The notes beneath the pieces were generated by a model, which did no database searches, was not told the DNA's origin, and saw only the letters and a list, made by a program, of their open reading frames with translations. The position numbers and the translations under genes are program-made. A DNA stretch of 64,000 nucleotides from assembly GCA_002256345.1 (NCBI GenBank), contig NKIY01000012.1:106256-170255 (forward strand). Reading direction: 5' to 3'. The DNA comes from Bradyrhizobiaceae bacterium PARB1 (lineage in GTDB: Bacteria > Pseudomonadota > Alphaproteobacteria > Rhizobiales > Xanthobacteraceae). This document shows positions 23,804-32,722 of this stretch, one piece after another (the first letter of the stretch is position 1; every line of letters begins with the position of its first letter).

Positions 23804-25321
23804 CTATTTGGCCGACCAGTCGAAAATGCCGCGCGCTGCATTGTCTTGCAGTCTCTCGGCATCGACGTAGAAATTGAGCGAGGCGATATCCTGCGCGGTG
23901 AGTTCGGGCAGGCGCTCCACCAGGCGAAGGAAGCGCTTCTGCTCGGCGGTGTGGACCACGCCTTCGGCAAGCTGCTCGAACTTGCGGATATAGTGCGCGC
24001 GGACGAACGGCCGGGCGCCGAGCGGATGTGCGTCGGCCAGCGCGAGTTCGTCGCTGATGGTCGAGCCGCCTTTCAGCGTCACGACGACGCGGCCGCCGAA
24101 GGCTTTCTGCTTCGGATCGTGCGTGTGATAGCGCTCGGTCCATTTCGGGTCTTCGATGGTCGAAATTTTGTGCCACAACGCTATGGTTTCGGGCCGATTG
24201 GCGCGTTCCGGCGCATAGGAGTGCTGGTGATGCCAGCCGCCGTCTTCGAGCGCGACGGCGAAGATATACATGATCGAGTGATCGAGGGTTTCGCGGCTCG
24301 CCTTGGGGTCCATCTTCTGCGGATCATTGGCGCCGGTGCCGATGACGTAATGGGTGTGATGGCTGGTATGGATGACGATACTCTCGACCTTGGAGAGATC
24401 GCCGATCTTCGGGCCCATGCGCCGCGCCAGATCAATCAGGGCCTGGCTCTGATACTCGGCCGAGTGTTCCTTGGTGTAGGTGTCGAGAATGGCCCGCTTC
24501 GGTTCGCCGCGCTCCGGCAGCGGCACGGTGTAGTCAGCCTTGGGGCCGGACAGCAAATAGGCGATAAAACCGTCTTCGCCTTCCCAGGCGGGCGACGGCG
24601 CGTTTTCGCCGCGCATCACGCGGTCCACGGCCTCGATTGCCATCTTGCCGGCGAAGGCGGGAGCATAGGCTTTCCAGCTCGAAATCTCGCCCTTGCGCGA
24701 TTGTCGCGTGGTGGTGGTGACATGCAGCGCCTGCTGCACCGCCTGATAGATCGTCTCGGTGGGCAGCTTGAGCAGAGTGCCGATGCCGGCCGCTGCGGAT
24801 GGGCCGAGATGGGCGATGTGGTCGATCTTGTGCTCATGCAGGCAGATGCCCTTCACGAGATCGACCTGAATTTCATAGCCGGTGGCAAGGCCGCGCAGTA
24901 ACGCCGCGCCGTCGAGGCCGCAATGCTGGGCAACGGCGAGGATCGGCGGGATGTTGTCGCCGGGATGCGAGTAGTCGGCGGCGAGAAAGGTGTCGTGGAA
25001 GTCCAGCTCGCGGACCGCGACACCATTGGCCCAGGCCGCCCATTCCGGCGACACGCGCTGGCGATGCGGAAGGCCGAAGATGGTGGCACCCGGCGCCAGC
25101 GGATGCGCGACGGCTTGCGCACGCGCGCTCGCCACCGGGCGGCGGGCAACGGACGCAGCCGCGACGGCTGCATTGTCGATGATGCGATTGCCGATCATCT
25201 CGATCACGGCCGGCTCAAGGGCGACCGGATCCGCCGCGACTTCGGCGATCTTCCAGGCGAGCTGGTCGTTGCGGGCGAGCTTTTCCGACGATTTGTAAGT
25301 GCGGACGTTGTGGAATTTCAC
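23804..25321 (-). CDS. prpD: MmgE/PrpD family 2-methylcitrate dehydratase
   Basis: A 505-residue MmgE/PrpD protein that dehydrates 2-methylcitrate to cis-2-methylaconitate. Family features include [29 protein letters not shown] (about 105-133), [12 protein letters not shown] and the C-terminal [19 protein letters not shown]. The length agrees with PrpD proteins (about 480-505). It is first in the core prpD-prpC-prpB order, just downstream of the thioesterase gene. Confidence 0.93.
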   Translation of the reverse strand: MKFHNVRTYKSSEKLARNDQLAWKIAEVAADPVALEPAVIEMIGNRIIDNAAVAAASVARRPVASARAQAVAHPLAPGATIFGLPHRQRVSPEWAAWANGVAVRELDFHDTFLAADYSHPGDNIPPILAVAQHCGLDGAALLRGLATGYEIQVDLVKGICLHEHKIDHIAHLGPSAAAGIGTLLKLPTETIYQAVQQALHVTTTTRQSRKGEISSWKAYAPAFAGKMAIEAVDRVMRGENAPSPAWEGEDGFIAYLLSGPKADYTVPLPERGEPKRAILDTYTKEHSAEYQSQALIDLARRMGPKIGDLSKVESIVIHTSHHTHYVIGTGANDPQKMDPKASRETLDHSIMYIFAVALEDGGWHHQHSYAPERANRPETIALWHKISTIEDPKWTERYHTHDPKQKAFGGRVVVTLKGGSTISDELALADAHPLGARPFVRAHYIRKFEQLAEGVVHTAEQKRFLRLVERLPELTAQDIASLNFYVDAERLQDNAARGIFDWSAK

Positions 25322-25333
25322 GAGAACCTGCCT

Positions 25334-25747
25334 TTAGACATCGCGTGGAGAGAAGAGGTGGACGCCGCGCGGCCGGCCGCTGTCGTCGACCGCGATCATC
25401 TCAAAAGAGCCGTGCATGGCGCGCCGGCGCTGGCCGGTGACAAGTGTTTCAGCGGTCACCTCGACATTTACGGTCATGGAGGAACGGCCGATCCGCGATA
25501 CCCAGGAGGTTAGTTCGGCCAGTTCGCCGACCTGCACGGGCGTTTCGAACTGCACGTGGTCCGTGCTCGCCATCACGACGGCGCAGCGTGCATGGCGTGT
25601 CGCCGCTACGAACGCGGCCTTGCCCATCAGGCTCAGTGCATTGCCGCCGAACAGCGTGCCGTAATGATTTGCCTGATCCGGAAAGACGAGCTCGACGAAC
25701 CGGACCGGTTCGCTCTGCAGAGCTGCCTCTGGGGACATATTGGCCAT
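25334..25747 (-). CDS. acyl-CoA thioesterase (hotdog, YciA-like)
   Basis: A 137-residue hotdog-fold protein with the cytosolic acyl-CoA thioesterase pattern VELVFPDQANHYGTLFGGNALSLMGKAAFVAATRHAR (Asn/His region and GG turn near residues 17-53) and DHVQFETPVQVGEL. It should hydrolyse acyl-CoA esters. It heads the minus-strand prp operon, 12 bp before prpD, so it may release CoA from propionyl- or related thioesters. The ATG at 25747 or the one 9 nt later could be used; neither has a strong ribosome site. Confidence 0.85.
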   Translation of the reverse strand: MANMSPEAALQSEPVRFVELVFPDQANHYGTLFGGNALSLMGKAAFVAATRHARCAVVMASTDHVQFETPVQVGELAELTSWVSRIGRSSMTVNVEVTAETLVTGQRRRAMHGSFEMIAVDDSGRPRGVHLFSPRDV

Positions 25748-25783
25748 GGCCGGGTGCTCGATCGCGCTTGCAAGTGAAAGACA

Positions 25784-25878
25784 AGTTCGCAATATCTGCA
25801 AAACGAGAGGCCCGGATAGGGCTGAAAATGCGTAGTGAAGCGAAGAGTTTGCGGTGATTTTGTAAAGTTTGCGAAGTT
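25784..25878. promoter_or_regulatory. candidate operator of the short-chain acyl-CoA regulator
   Basis: The divergent interval has repeated TTTGC-type words: AAGTTCGCAATATCTGCAAAAC (two arms near 25784-25804), GAGTTTGCGG (25845-25854) and TAAAGTTTGCGAAGTT (25863-25878). RamB/ScfR-type regulators recognise AAGTTTGCAAA-like sites. These words flank both starts, so autoregulation and control of the prp operon are plausible. Confidence 0.45.
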
Positions 25879-25890
25879 ACGGAGGTGGTG

Positions 25891-27309
25891 ATGAAGAAGG
25901 CATTCATGGGAGTGCGGCTGCGGCGGCTGCGCGAGGAGCGCCGCCTCACGCAGCAGGCCGTGGCATCGGCCATCGGTATTTCACTGAGCTATCTCAACCA
26001 GATCGAGAACAATCAGCGCCCGCTGACCGTCGCCGTTCTGCTGAAGCTCAACGCCGCATTCGGCGTCGATGTGCAGCTGTTCTCGGAGGACGACGAAGCC
26101 CGCCTGATTTCCGATTTGCGCGATGCCTTGTCGGATCCCCATGTCGGCGAGACGATTTCGATGGCGGAGCTGCGCGAACTAGCCGTGAACATGCCGGCGG
26201 TCGGCCGTGCTCTGGTCAATCTCAACCGCAAGCACCGGCAGGCACTGGAGCAAATCACTGCATTGGCCTCACAATTCGGCCAGGATCGGCAGACCGCGAT
26301 CCTGCCATCGACGCCCTATGAGGAGGTGCGCGACTTCTTTTACTCCAGGCACAATTACATCGCCGAACTCGACGAAGCCGCCGAAGCACTCGCCAGCAAG
26401 TTAAAGTCTGCGGGTCCCGTTTCGAGCGATGTGCTGAAAGACTATCTGGGGGAGAGGCACAGGCTGTCCGTTACGGTCGATCGCACATTAGGGGATGTGC
26501 AGCGGCGCTTTGATGCGCAGGCGCGCAGTTTGCAAATCTCGCGCAATCTCGAACCGGGCCAGCAGGCATTTCAACTTGCGACCCAGATTGCGATGCTGGA
26601 GCGCGGCACGGAAATTTCTGCGATCGTGTCCGATGCGAAGATGACTAACGACGAAGCGCGCGCACTGGCGCGCATCGGCCTTGCAAATTACTTTGCCGGC
26701 GCACTCATCCTTCCCTATGAGCGCTTTTTGGCCGAAGCACAGCGCAAGCGCTACGATATCGACCTGCTCAGCGACGAATTCGATGTCGGCTTCGAGACCA
26801 TCTGCCATCGGCTGAGCACCCTGCAGCGACCGTCGTCACGCGGCGTGCCGTTCTTCTTTATCCGGGTCGATCGTGCCGGCAACATCTCCAAACGGCAATC
26901 AGCAACGGATTTCCATTTCTCGCGGATCGGAGGGACGTGTCCGTTATGGAATGTGTATGAGGCCTTCGCGCACCCTGATCGCATCCTGACGCAACTAGCG
27001 CGGATGCCGGACGAGCGAACCTATCTATGGATCGCACGCAGCGTGACCCGGCGGCGAGGCGGATTCGGGGCGCTGCCCAAGACCTTCGCCGTCGCACTCG
27101 GCTGCGATGTCCGTCATGCGTCGGAATTGATCTATTCGCAGGGCATGGATGTTCTGGATAGCGCCTCGGCGACGCCAATCGGCATGGGCTGCAAGGTTTG
27201 CGAACGCGCGGGCTGCCCGCAGCGCGCGTTTCCGCCGCTCGGGCGACCGCTGGTGATCGACGAAGGACGCACGATGTTCGCTCCTTACGCGACGACGACC
27301 GGAATGTAG
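25891..27309 (+). CDS. XRE-family short-chain fatty acyl-CoA regulator (ScfR/RamB/MccR-like)
   Basis: A 472-residue regulator. It has an N-terminal helix-turn-helix (RLRRLREERRLTQQAVASAIGISLSYLNQIENNQRP, about residues 8-43), a middle IrrE/ImmA-type peptidase-like segment and a C-terminal DUF2083 domain with Cys-rich ends (GMGCKVCERAGCPQRAFPP). This architecture belongs to regulators of propionate/methylcitrate and glyoxylate genes that sense short acyl-CoAs. It is divergent from the prp operon, its likely target. GGAGG five nt before the ATG at 25891 was preferred over two in-frame GTGs. Confidence 0.92.
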   Translation: MKKAFMGVRLRRLREERRLTQQAVASAIGISLSYLNQIENNQRPLTVAVLLKLNAAFGVDVQLFSEDDEARLISDLRDALSDPHVGETISMAELRELAVNMPAVGRALVNLNRKHRQALEQITALASQFGQDRQTAILPSTPYEEVRDFFYSRHNYIAELDEAAEALASKLKSAGPVSSDVLKDYLGERHRLSVTVDRTLGDVQRRFDAQARSLQISRNLEPGQQAFQLATQIAMLERGTEISAIVSDAKMTNDEARALARIGLANYFAGALILPYERFLAEAQRKRYDIDLLSDEFDVGFETICHRLSTLQRPSSRGVPFFFIRVDRAGNISKRQSATDFHFSRIGGTCPLWNVYEAFAHPDRILTQLARMPDERTYLWIARSVTRRRGGFGALPKTFAVALGCDVRHASELIYSQGMDVLDSASATPIGMGCKVCERAGCPQRAFPPLGRPLVIDEGRTMFAPYATTTGM

Positions 27310-27447
27310 GCTTCCAATGTTAGTTGCGGTATGCGCGCAACCGGCGCGACCAAGCGAAAATTTTAACGTAAATGATCGACAATAGATTCAGGTTTTCGGT
27401 GTGCTCTCGCCGCAAGCGATGACGAATTGTTGAGACAGGAATTTCAT

Positions 27448-27987
27448 ATGATCCTTCGATACCGTTTTTCTGGAATACGACCCGCGGTGGTGGGCGCACT
27501 GAGCTTGGTCGGCGCCGTTGCCCTGAGCCTGACGGGCGCGCAGGCTGCGCCGCTGCTACCCGGCAAGGGCGTCACCGTAGCGTCACATGTCCTGCAGGTG
27601 CGCGATGGCTGCGGGCCGGGGATGCGTTACAGCGAGCGCCGCGATGCCTGCGTCGAGGATTTCGATCGCGGCCCGCGCGGTTATGACGATCGCGGTCCGC
27701 CGCCGATGTATGACCGTCGCCCGCCGCCGCCGGAATACGATCGCCGTCCGCCACCTCCGCCCGAATATTATCGCGGCGATGCGCGTCCGATGCCCGATTG
27801 CGGCCGTGGCATGCGCTTCAGCAACAGCCGGCAGGCCTGCGTGCCCATCGAGGAGCGAGTCGATAGTCGCGGCGACGCCGATGTGGCCGCTGGTGCGCTG
27901 GTTGGCGGCGCCGTCGGTGCCATCATCGGCTCGGCGATCCGCAATGACTCGGGGCCGCAGCAGAAGGTGGTGCGGCCGGTGAGGTGA
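27448..27987 (+). CDS. exported Pro/Tyr/Arg-rich protein with glycine zipper
   Basis: A 179-residue protein with a signal peptide (about residues 1-34, ending GAQA). Two similar Cys-containing units (DGCGPGMRYSERRDACVE and PDCGRGMRFSNSRQACVP) flank a repeat region rich in Asp-Arg-Arg-Pro-Pro-Pro. The end is a glycine-zipper stretch (AAGALVGGAVGAIIGSAI), which can insert in membranes. Envelope location is likely. The paired Cys units look like an internal duplication. Confidence 0.75.
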   Translation: MILRYRFSGIRPAVVGALSLVGAVALSLTGAQAAPLLPGKGVTVASHVLQVRDGCGPGMRYSERRDACVEDFDRGPRGYDDRGPPPMYDRRPPPPEYDRRPPPPPEYYRGDARPMPDCGRGMRFSNSRQACVPIEERVDSRGDADVAAGALVGGAVGAIIGSAIRNDSGPQQKVVRPVR

Positions 27988-28048
27988 GGGATGGCGGTGA
28001 GGAAGCTATCGTCGTCCGGCAGCAGCGAAGCGAGCTTCGCTGGATGAT

Positions 28049-28111
28049 CGGGCGATCCAGTACACTCAGGCCGTCGTTTACTTGGCCACCCGGTCAAGCC
28101 GGGTGACGACA
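28049..28111. repeat. 63-bp inverted repeat, left copy
   Basis: This is the reverse complement of 29332-29394 with two mismatches. It includes GGGCGATCCAGTACACTCAG and CACCCGGTCAAGCCGGGTG, the latter itself a palindrome. It lies 14 bp beyond the stop of the propeller gene. Confidence 0.85.
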
Positions 28112-28125
28112 GATAAAGTGCCCGT

Positions 28126-29229
28126 CTACTTCAGCGCATCCGATACGAGTTTGAATTTCTGGATGCGCTTTCCGGTATCGACTTCGGCCGTGTAGACATT
28201 TCCCTTGGCATCCACCGCCATGGCGTGAATCCAGTGGAATTGGCCGGCATTGCGGCCGTTGCGACCGAAAGAGCCGACCACTTTCCCATCGTCGCGATTG
28301 AGGATGCGGACTTCATTGTTCTCGCCATCGGCCGTCAGCAGCCAGCTTTGTTTCGGATCGGGCCAGACGGCGATGTCCCACACCGCGCCGTTGCCGAGGG
28401 TGGCCTTCTCGTAGAACCATTCTTTCACAAACGTGCCGTCCTTCTTGAACACCTGCACGCGGTTGTTGATGCGGTCGCAGACATAAACGAGGCCGTCGCT
28501 GGCGAGCTTCACGCAGTGCACGGGATTGCCGAACTGCTGCGACACCGGCGCGTTCGGATCGTAGGCGGCCTGCTTGTCGTCATTCGGCTTGTTGCCATAG
28601 GCACCCCAGTGTCGCTTGTAAGCGCCGGTCGTTGCATCGAACACGATGACGCGACGATTGCCGTAACCATCGGCGACATAAATCTCGTTGGCATCCTTGT
28701 CGATGGCGGTTTCGGCGGGCTTGCCGAGCTGGGTGGTATCGTTGCTGCCCTTGCTCGGCGCGATCTTGCCGATCTGCATCACGAACTTGCCGTCGAGTGT
28801 GAATTTCAGAATCGCATTGTCATTGGCCTCGTTGCCGCCGATCCAGACGAAACCGTCGTCGCTGACCTCGATGCCGTGTTCGCGGCCGACCCATTCATAG
28901 CCTTCGCCGGGCCCGCCCCATGAACGCAGCAGATTGCCCTCGGCATCGAATTCGAGCACCGGCGGAGCAGAGACGCAGCATTTTGAGCGTGGCGGATTGA
29001 GCGCGGCGCCTTTCTCATCATCGGTGAGCGAGCGCGGGCGATGGATCAGCCAGATATGGCCATCCTTGTCGGTGGTGATACCGCCGACCTGGCCCAGGAT
29101 CCAGTTGTTCGGCAGCGGTTTCGGCCAGGAGGCTTCGACTTCGAAGCGGGGGATGTCGGCAGCGCGGGCGGAGAATGCGGCGAGGGTGAATGCTGCTGCA
29201 AGCGCGAACGAACGCAGGCGTAACGCCAT
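28126..29229 (-). CDS. exported NHL/six-bladed beta-propeller protein
   Basis: A 367-residue periplasmic protein with a signal peptide (about residues 1-24, ending ARAAD). It has repeated propeller strands such as GITTDKDGHIWLIHRP, HGIEVSDDGFVWIGG, TAIDKDANEIYVADGYGNRRVIVFD and VYVCDRINNRVQVFKKDG. The closest known fold is the NHL propeller of peptidyl-alpha-hydroxyglycine lyase, but catalytic identity cannot be read. The start at 29229 was chosen for the signal peptide; the frame extends upstream over a repeat. It is flanked on both sides by 63-bp inverted repeats. Confidence 0.85.
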   Translation of the reverse strand: MALRLRSFALAAAFTLAAFSARAADIPRFEVEASWPKPLPNNWILGQVGGITTDKDGHIWLIHRPRSLTDDEKGAALNPPRSKCCVSAPPVLEFDAEGNLLRSWGGPGEGYEWVGREHGIEVSDDGFVWIGGNEANDNAILKFTLDGKFVMQIGKIAPSKGSNDTTQLGKPAETAIDKDANEIYVADGYGNRRVIVFDATTGAYKRHWGAYGNKPNDDKQAAYDPNAPVSQQFGNPVHCVKLASDGLVYVCDRINNRVQVFKKDGTFVKEWFYEKATLGNGAVWDIAVWPDPKQSWLLTADGENNEVRILNRDDGKVVGSFGRNGRNAGQFHWIHAMAVDAKGNVYTAEVDTGKRIQKFKLVSDALK

Positions 29230-29331
29230 GACGACCTCCCTATGTGATGCGGGTTGGTCCCGCTTGAAGGGAAGTGTAGCCGGGATAGGGCGGAGTGCAA
29301 TGCGTGACGCAAATGACGCGACACTCTCGCT

Positions 29332-29394
29332 TGTCGTCACCCGGCTTGACCGGGTAGCCTAGTAAACGACGGCCTGAGTGTACTGGATCGCCCG
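29332..29394. repeat. 63-bp inverted repeat, right copy
   Basis: The mate of 28049-28111 (61 of 63 positions agree after reverse complementing). It is followed by CGGTCCCGGGCGATGACAG, a further palindromic extension. It lies between the propeller gene start and the 3' end of the SDR gene. Confidence 0.85.
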
Positions 29395-29422
29395 GTCCCG
29401 GGCGATGACAGTTTGAGTATGT

Positions 29423-30163
29423 CTACGACGGCGGATGAAAACCCATCACCTTGCCGGTCTTGTAGTCCACGAACTTGCCCGTCTCGGTCCATGACGGCAG
29501 GCAGAGTGGCAGGATGGCCTCGGCTGCCTGCACCGGCGTATCGAGCGTTTCCGGGTCTTCACCCGGCATCACGATGGCGCGCATATGGGTGCGGATCGGG
29601 CCGGGATTGAACAGGTTTACACGCAAAGGCGTCGTCGCGGTCTCGTTGGCCCAGACGCGCACTAGCGCTTCGAGCGCGGCCTTCGACGCGGCGTAGGGGC
29701 CGCGATAGGCGGAGGCCTTGTTGGCCGTGCCCGACGTGACGAAGACCGCGCGGCCGGCGTCGGATTGCTGCAGCAAGGGCTCCATGCAGCGGATGAGCTG
29801 GAAGTTGGCGTTGACGTTGACTGCCATCGTGTCGTTCCAGCCCTTGGGTTCGACATGGCCGAGCGGCGAGGACGGGCCGGCAACGCCGGCATTGCCGACG
29901 AGGATGTCGAGCTTGCCGTGGCGCTCGTGCAGCGCAGCCCCCAGGCGAGCGACGCCATCCCAATCGGTGACGCTGAGCGGCACCAGCGTGGCGCTGCCGC
30001 CTTCCGCCGCGATGGCATCGTCGAGTTCCTCGAGGCCGCCCTGCGTGCGCGCCACAGCGATAATGTGGGCGCCGGCTTTGGCGAGCGCGATGGCGGTCGC
30101 ATAGCCGATTCCGCGCGAGGCGCCGGTGACGAGAGCGATACGGGAGGCGAGGGGGTTTGACAT
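29423..30163 (-). CDS. short-chain dehydrogenase/reductase (SDR)
   Basis: A 246-residue classical SDR. The Rossmann motif VTGASRGIGYATA is at about 12-24, NAGVAG at about 90-95, the catalytic Ser in FVTSGTANK (about 142) and YAASKAA (Tyr about 156, Lys 160). The C-terminal WTETGKFVDYKTGKV is usual for rhizobial members. The substrate is unknown. No obvious operon partner. Confidence 0.9.
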   Translation of the reverse strand: MSNPLASRIALVTGASRGIGYATAIALAKAGAHIIAVARTQGGLEELDDAIAAEGGSATLVPLSVTDWDGVARLGAALHERHGKLDILVGNAGVAGPSSPLGHVEPKGWNDTMAVNVNANFQLIRCMEPLLQQSDAGRAVFVTSGTANKASAYRGPYAASKAALEALVRVWANETATTPLRVNLFNPGPIRTHMRAIVMPGEDPETLDTPVQAAEAILPLCLPSWTETGKFVDYKTGKVMGFHPPS

Positions 30164-30171
30164 TGGGTAGC

Positions 30172-30265
30172 TTCACTCCGTCGTGCCCGGATGTGTTCCG
30201 GGCATCCGCGTCTTTGCCGCGTGTTTTATAGACGTGGATGGCCGGGACAAGCCCGGCCATGACGG
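30172..30265. repeat. dispersed palindromic repeat (GGCCGGGACAAGCCCGGCC family)
   Basis: GTGCCCGGATGTGTTCCGGGCATCC and GTGGATGGCCGGGACAAGCCCGGCCATGAC are nested inverted repeats. The element occupies almost all of the gap between the SDR start and the purF stop. Confidence 0.6.
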
Positions 30266-30294
30266 CGATTGATCGCGATCAAAGAGCTGTGCGG

Positions 30295-31797
30295 TCAGCT
30301 CGCCTCGGCCAGCAGCGATAGCTGGCGCGGGTCGTCGATCTCGCTCATGTCGGTGAGCGGGGTCGGGTAATCGCCCGTAAAGCAGTGGTCGGCGAATTTC
30401 GGCTGGGCCGGGTTGCGGCCGGCCTCGCCCATGGCGCGATAGATGCCGTCCACCGAGACGAAAGCCAGACTGTCCGCGCCGATCAGGTCGCGCATCTGCT
30501 CCAGCGAATGCGTGGCGGCGAGCAGGCCGGCGCGATCCGGGGTGTCGATGCCGTAATAATCGGGATGGGTGATCGGCGGCGAGGCAATGCGGAAATGGAC
30601 TTCTGTCGCGCCCGCATCGCGCATCATCTTGACGATCTTCTTCGAGGTGGTGCCGCGCACCAGGCTGTCGTCGATCAGGATGATGCGCTTGCCGGCGATG
30701 GCGGCGCGGTTGGCCGAATGTTTCATGCGCACGCCGAGTTCGCGCACGCTCTGGGTCGGCTGGATGAAGGTGCGGCCGACATAGTGATTGCGGATGATGC
30801 CGAGTTCGAACGGGATGCCGGAGGCTCGGGAATAGCCGATGGCGGCGGGCACGCCGGAGTCGGGCACGGGGACGACAACGTCCGCATCCACATGGGTCTC
30901 GCGGGCGAGTTCTTCGCCCATGCGCTTGCGCGTGTCGTAGACCGAGCGGCCGGCAACCACCGAGTCCGGACGCGCGAAGTAAATATATTCGAAGATACAG
31001 GGGCGCGGTGGCTGCGGCGCAAATGGCTTGTGGCTCTGGGTGCCATTCTCATCGAACACAATGACTTCGCCGGGTTCGATGTCGCGGATGTATTTGGCGC
31101 CGATGATGTCGAGGGCGCAGGTTTCCGAGGCGAGGATGGGACAGCCGTCGAGTTCGCCGAGGACGAGGGGGCGGATGCCGAGCGGATCGCGGGCGCCGAC
31201 CAGCTTCTTGTTGGTGAGGGCGACGAGCGCATAGGCACCCTCGATGGCGCGCAGCGCCTCGATATAGCGATCAACGAAGCTGTTGCGCTTGGAATGGGCC
31301 ACGAGATGCAGGATCACCTCGGTATCGGTGGTCGACTGCATCATCGCGCCGCTCTTCACGAGCTCGCGGCGCAGGGTCAGGCCGTTGGTGAGGTTGCCGT
31401 TATGGGCAACGGCAAAGCCGCCGGCATTGAGTTCGGCAAACAGCGGCTGCACGTTGCGCAGGATGGTTTCGCCGGTCGTGGAATAGCGGGTATGGCCGAT
31501 GGCGGCATTGCCGGGGAGGCGTTCGATCACCTCGCGCCGGGAGAAGGTGTCGCCGACGAGACCGAGGCGGCGTTCGGAGTGGAAGCGCTTGCCGTCAAAG
31601 GCGACGATGCCAGCGGCTTCCTGGCCGCGATGCTGGAGTGCATGCAGGCCGAGCGCGGTGATGGCAGCGGCTTCGGGATGGTTATAGATGCCGAACACGC
31701 CGCATTTTTCGCGCAGCATGTCACCGGAAAGATCGTCATTCACGTCGTAGCTGGTATGGGCTGCGCCGTCGTCGAAAGAGTTTTGCATCGGATGCAC
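30295..31797 (-). CDS. purF: amidophosphoribosyltransferase
   Basis: A 500-residue PurF, the first committed enzyme of purine synthesis (PRPP plus glutamine to phosphoribosylamine). The N-terminal nucleophile is Cys32 in LREKCGVFGIYNH, after a short propeptide. HALQHRGQEAAGI and GHTRYSTTG belong to the glutaminase domain. The PRPP loop IILIDDSLVRGTTSKKIV is near residues 370-387. ATG at 31797 or 31788 is possible. It lies 70 bp downstream of cvpA, the same pairing as in E. coli. Confidence 0.97.
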   Translation of the reverse strand: MHPMQNSFDDGAAHTSYDVNDDLSGDMLREKCGVFGIYNHPEAAAITALGLHALQHRGQEAAGIVAFDGKRFHSERRLGLVGDTFSRREVIERLPGNAAIGHTRYSTTGETILRNVQPLFAELNAGGFAVAHNGNLTNGLTLRRELVKSGAMMQSTTDTEVILHLVAHSKRNSFVDRYIEALRAIEGAYALVALTNKKLVGARDPLGIRPLVLGELDGCPILASETCALDIIGAKYIRDIEPGEVIVFDENGTQSHKPFAPQPPRPCIFEYIYFARPDSVVAGRSVYDTRKRMGEELARETHVDADVVVPVPDSGVPAAIGYSRASGIPFELGIIRNHYVGRTFIQPTQSVRELGVRMKHSANRAAIAGKRIILIDDSLVRGTTSKKIVKMMRDAGATEVHFRIASPPITHPDYYGIDTPDRAGLLAATHSLEQMRDLIGADSLAFVSVDGIYRAMGEAGRNPAQPKFADHCFTGDYPTPLTDMSEIDDPRQLSLLAEAS

Positions 31798-31867
31798 CGC
31801 GCCTCTGTTGTCGCGAGCTGTGCTTGCGGCACGAGATCTCGCGCAGTCAGTTCAAGCTCGGGACGGA

Positions 31868-32497
31868 TCAGCGTCCCGCGGGTTTGTCGATCAGCTTCTT
31901 CATGCTGTCGCGTGCCGTCTTGGAATAGCCGTCGTTTCCACCCGGAGCGTCCGGCGCCGCTTCCGTCGACTCGTCTTCAGGCTTGTTCTTCTTGAACTTC
32001 TTCAAAATGGTGTTTTCAGGGTCATCCGGCAAGAGTGCCATCAGCCAGTTCCCGGTGGATTCCAGCACCACGCGCGATTTTGCGCCGGTGACCCAGTCCG
32101 GACGCTGCTTGTCCGGAACCAGCCAGGTGAAGAACAGGAACGCCACCACCACGATCAGCATGCCGCGGGCGAGGCCGAACAGGAAGCCGAGGGTGCGATC
32201 CAACGCGCCGATGCGCGAATCCAGGATCATGTCCGAGATGCGGACGGTGATGATGGACACGACGATCAGCGTCAGTACGAACAGGCCGCCGATGGTGGCT
32301 GCCGTCGCGATGGTGTCGTTGGCGATATAGGCCTTGGCGGACGGAAGTACCTTCGGAAAGGCATAGAGCGTAACGAGCGCCGCGGCGCCCCAGGCGGCGA
32401 TCGAGAGAATCTCGCGCATGAAACCGCGCACCATCGCGAGCAGGCCGGAGATCAGCATGACGCCGAGCAGGACAAGGTCGAGAATGGTAATCGGCAT
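31868..32497 (-). CDS. cvpA: CvpA family membrane protein
   Basis: A 209-residue CvpA protein with four predicted membrane helices (LDLVLLGVMLISGLLAMVRGFMREILSIAAWG at the start, LGFLFGLARGMLIVVVAFLFF in the middle) and a charged cytosolic tail with KKFKKNKPEDES. CvpA was named for colicin V production and affects envelope stress tolerance in enterobacteria. It sits between radA and purF, a conserved alphaproteobacterial order. Confidence 0.92.
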   Translation of the reverse strand: MPITILDLVLLGVMLISGLLAMVRGFMREILSIAAWGAAALVTLYAFPKVLPSAKAYIANDTIATAATIGGLFVLTLIVVSIITVRISDMILDSRIGALDRTLGFLFGLARGMLIVVVAFLFFTWLVPDKQRPDWVTGAKSRVVLESTGNWLMALLPDDPENTILKKFKKNKPEDESTEAAPDAPGGNDGYSKTARDSMKKLIDKPAGR

Positions 32498-32722
32498 CGT
32501 CGGGTCGTATCCGCTCGGTCAGAAACGCGAATCGGCAGCGAGGCTGCCGGGGCAGGTGACGTTGATATGGCACGGTTCACACAGGTGGAAAACCGCCTGC
32601 GGGCCGCGCCGCACATCATTGTTCCGCTTCGAAGAAAGAACCTGAACGAAGCGTTGCGCGCGTGTCACGCTTTTGCGCGCGGGGTCTCTATAGCGGGCTC
32701 TTGCAGCGGGGTCACGCAGCCG

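Noticed and set aside
30385..31995. 536-codon open frame antisense to purF
   Set aside because: It is opposite purF and the end of cvpA; composition is of shadow type and no start signal is present.
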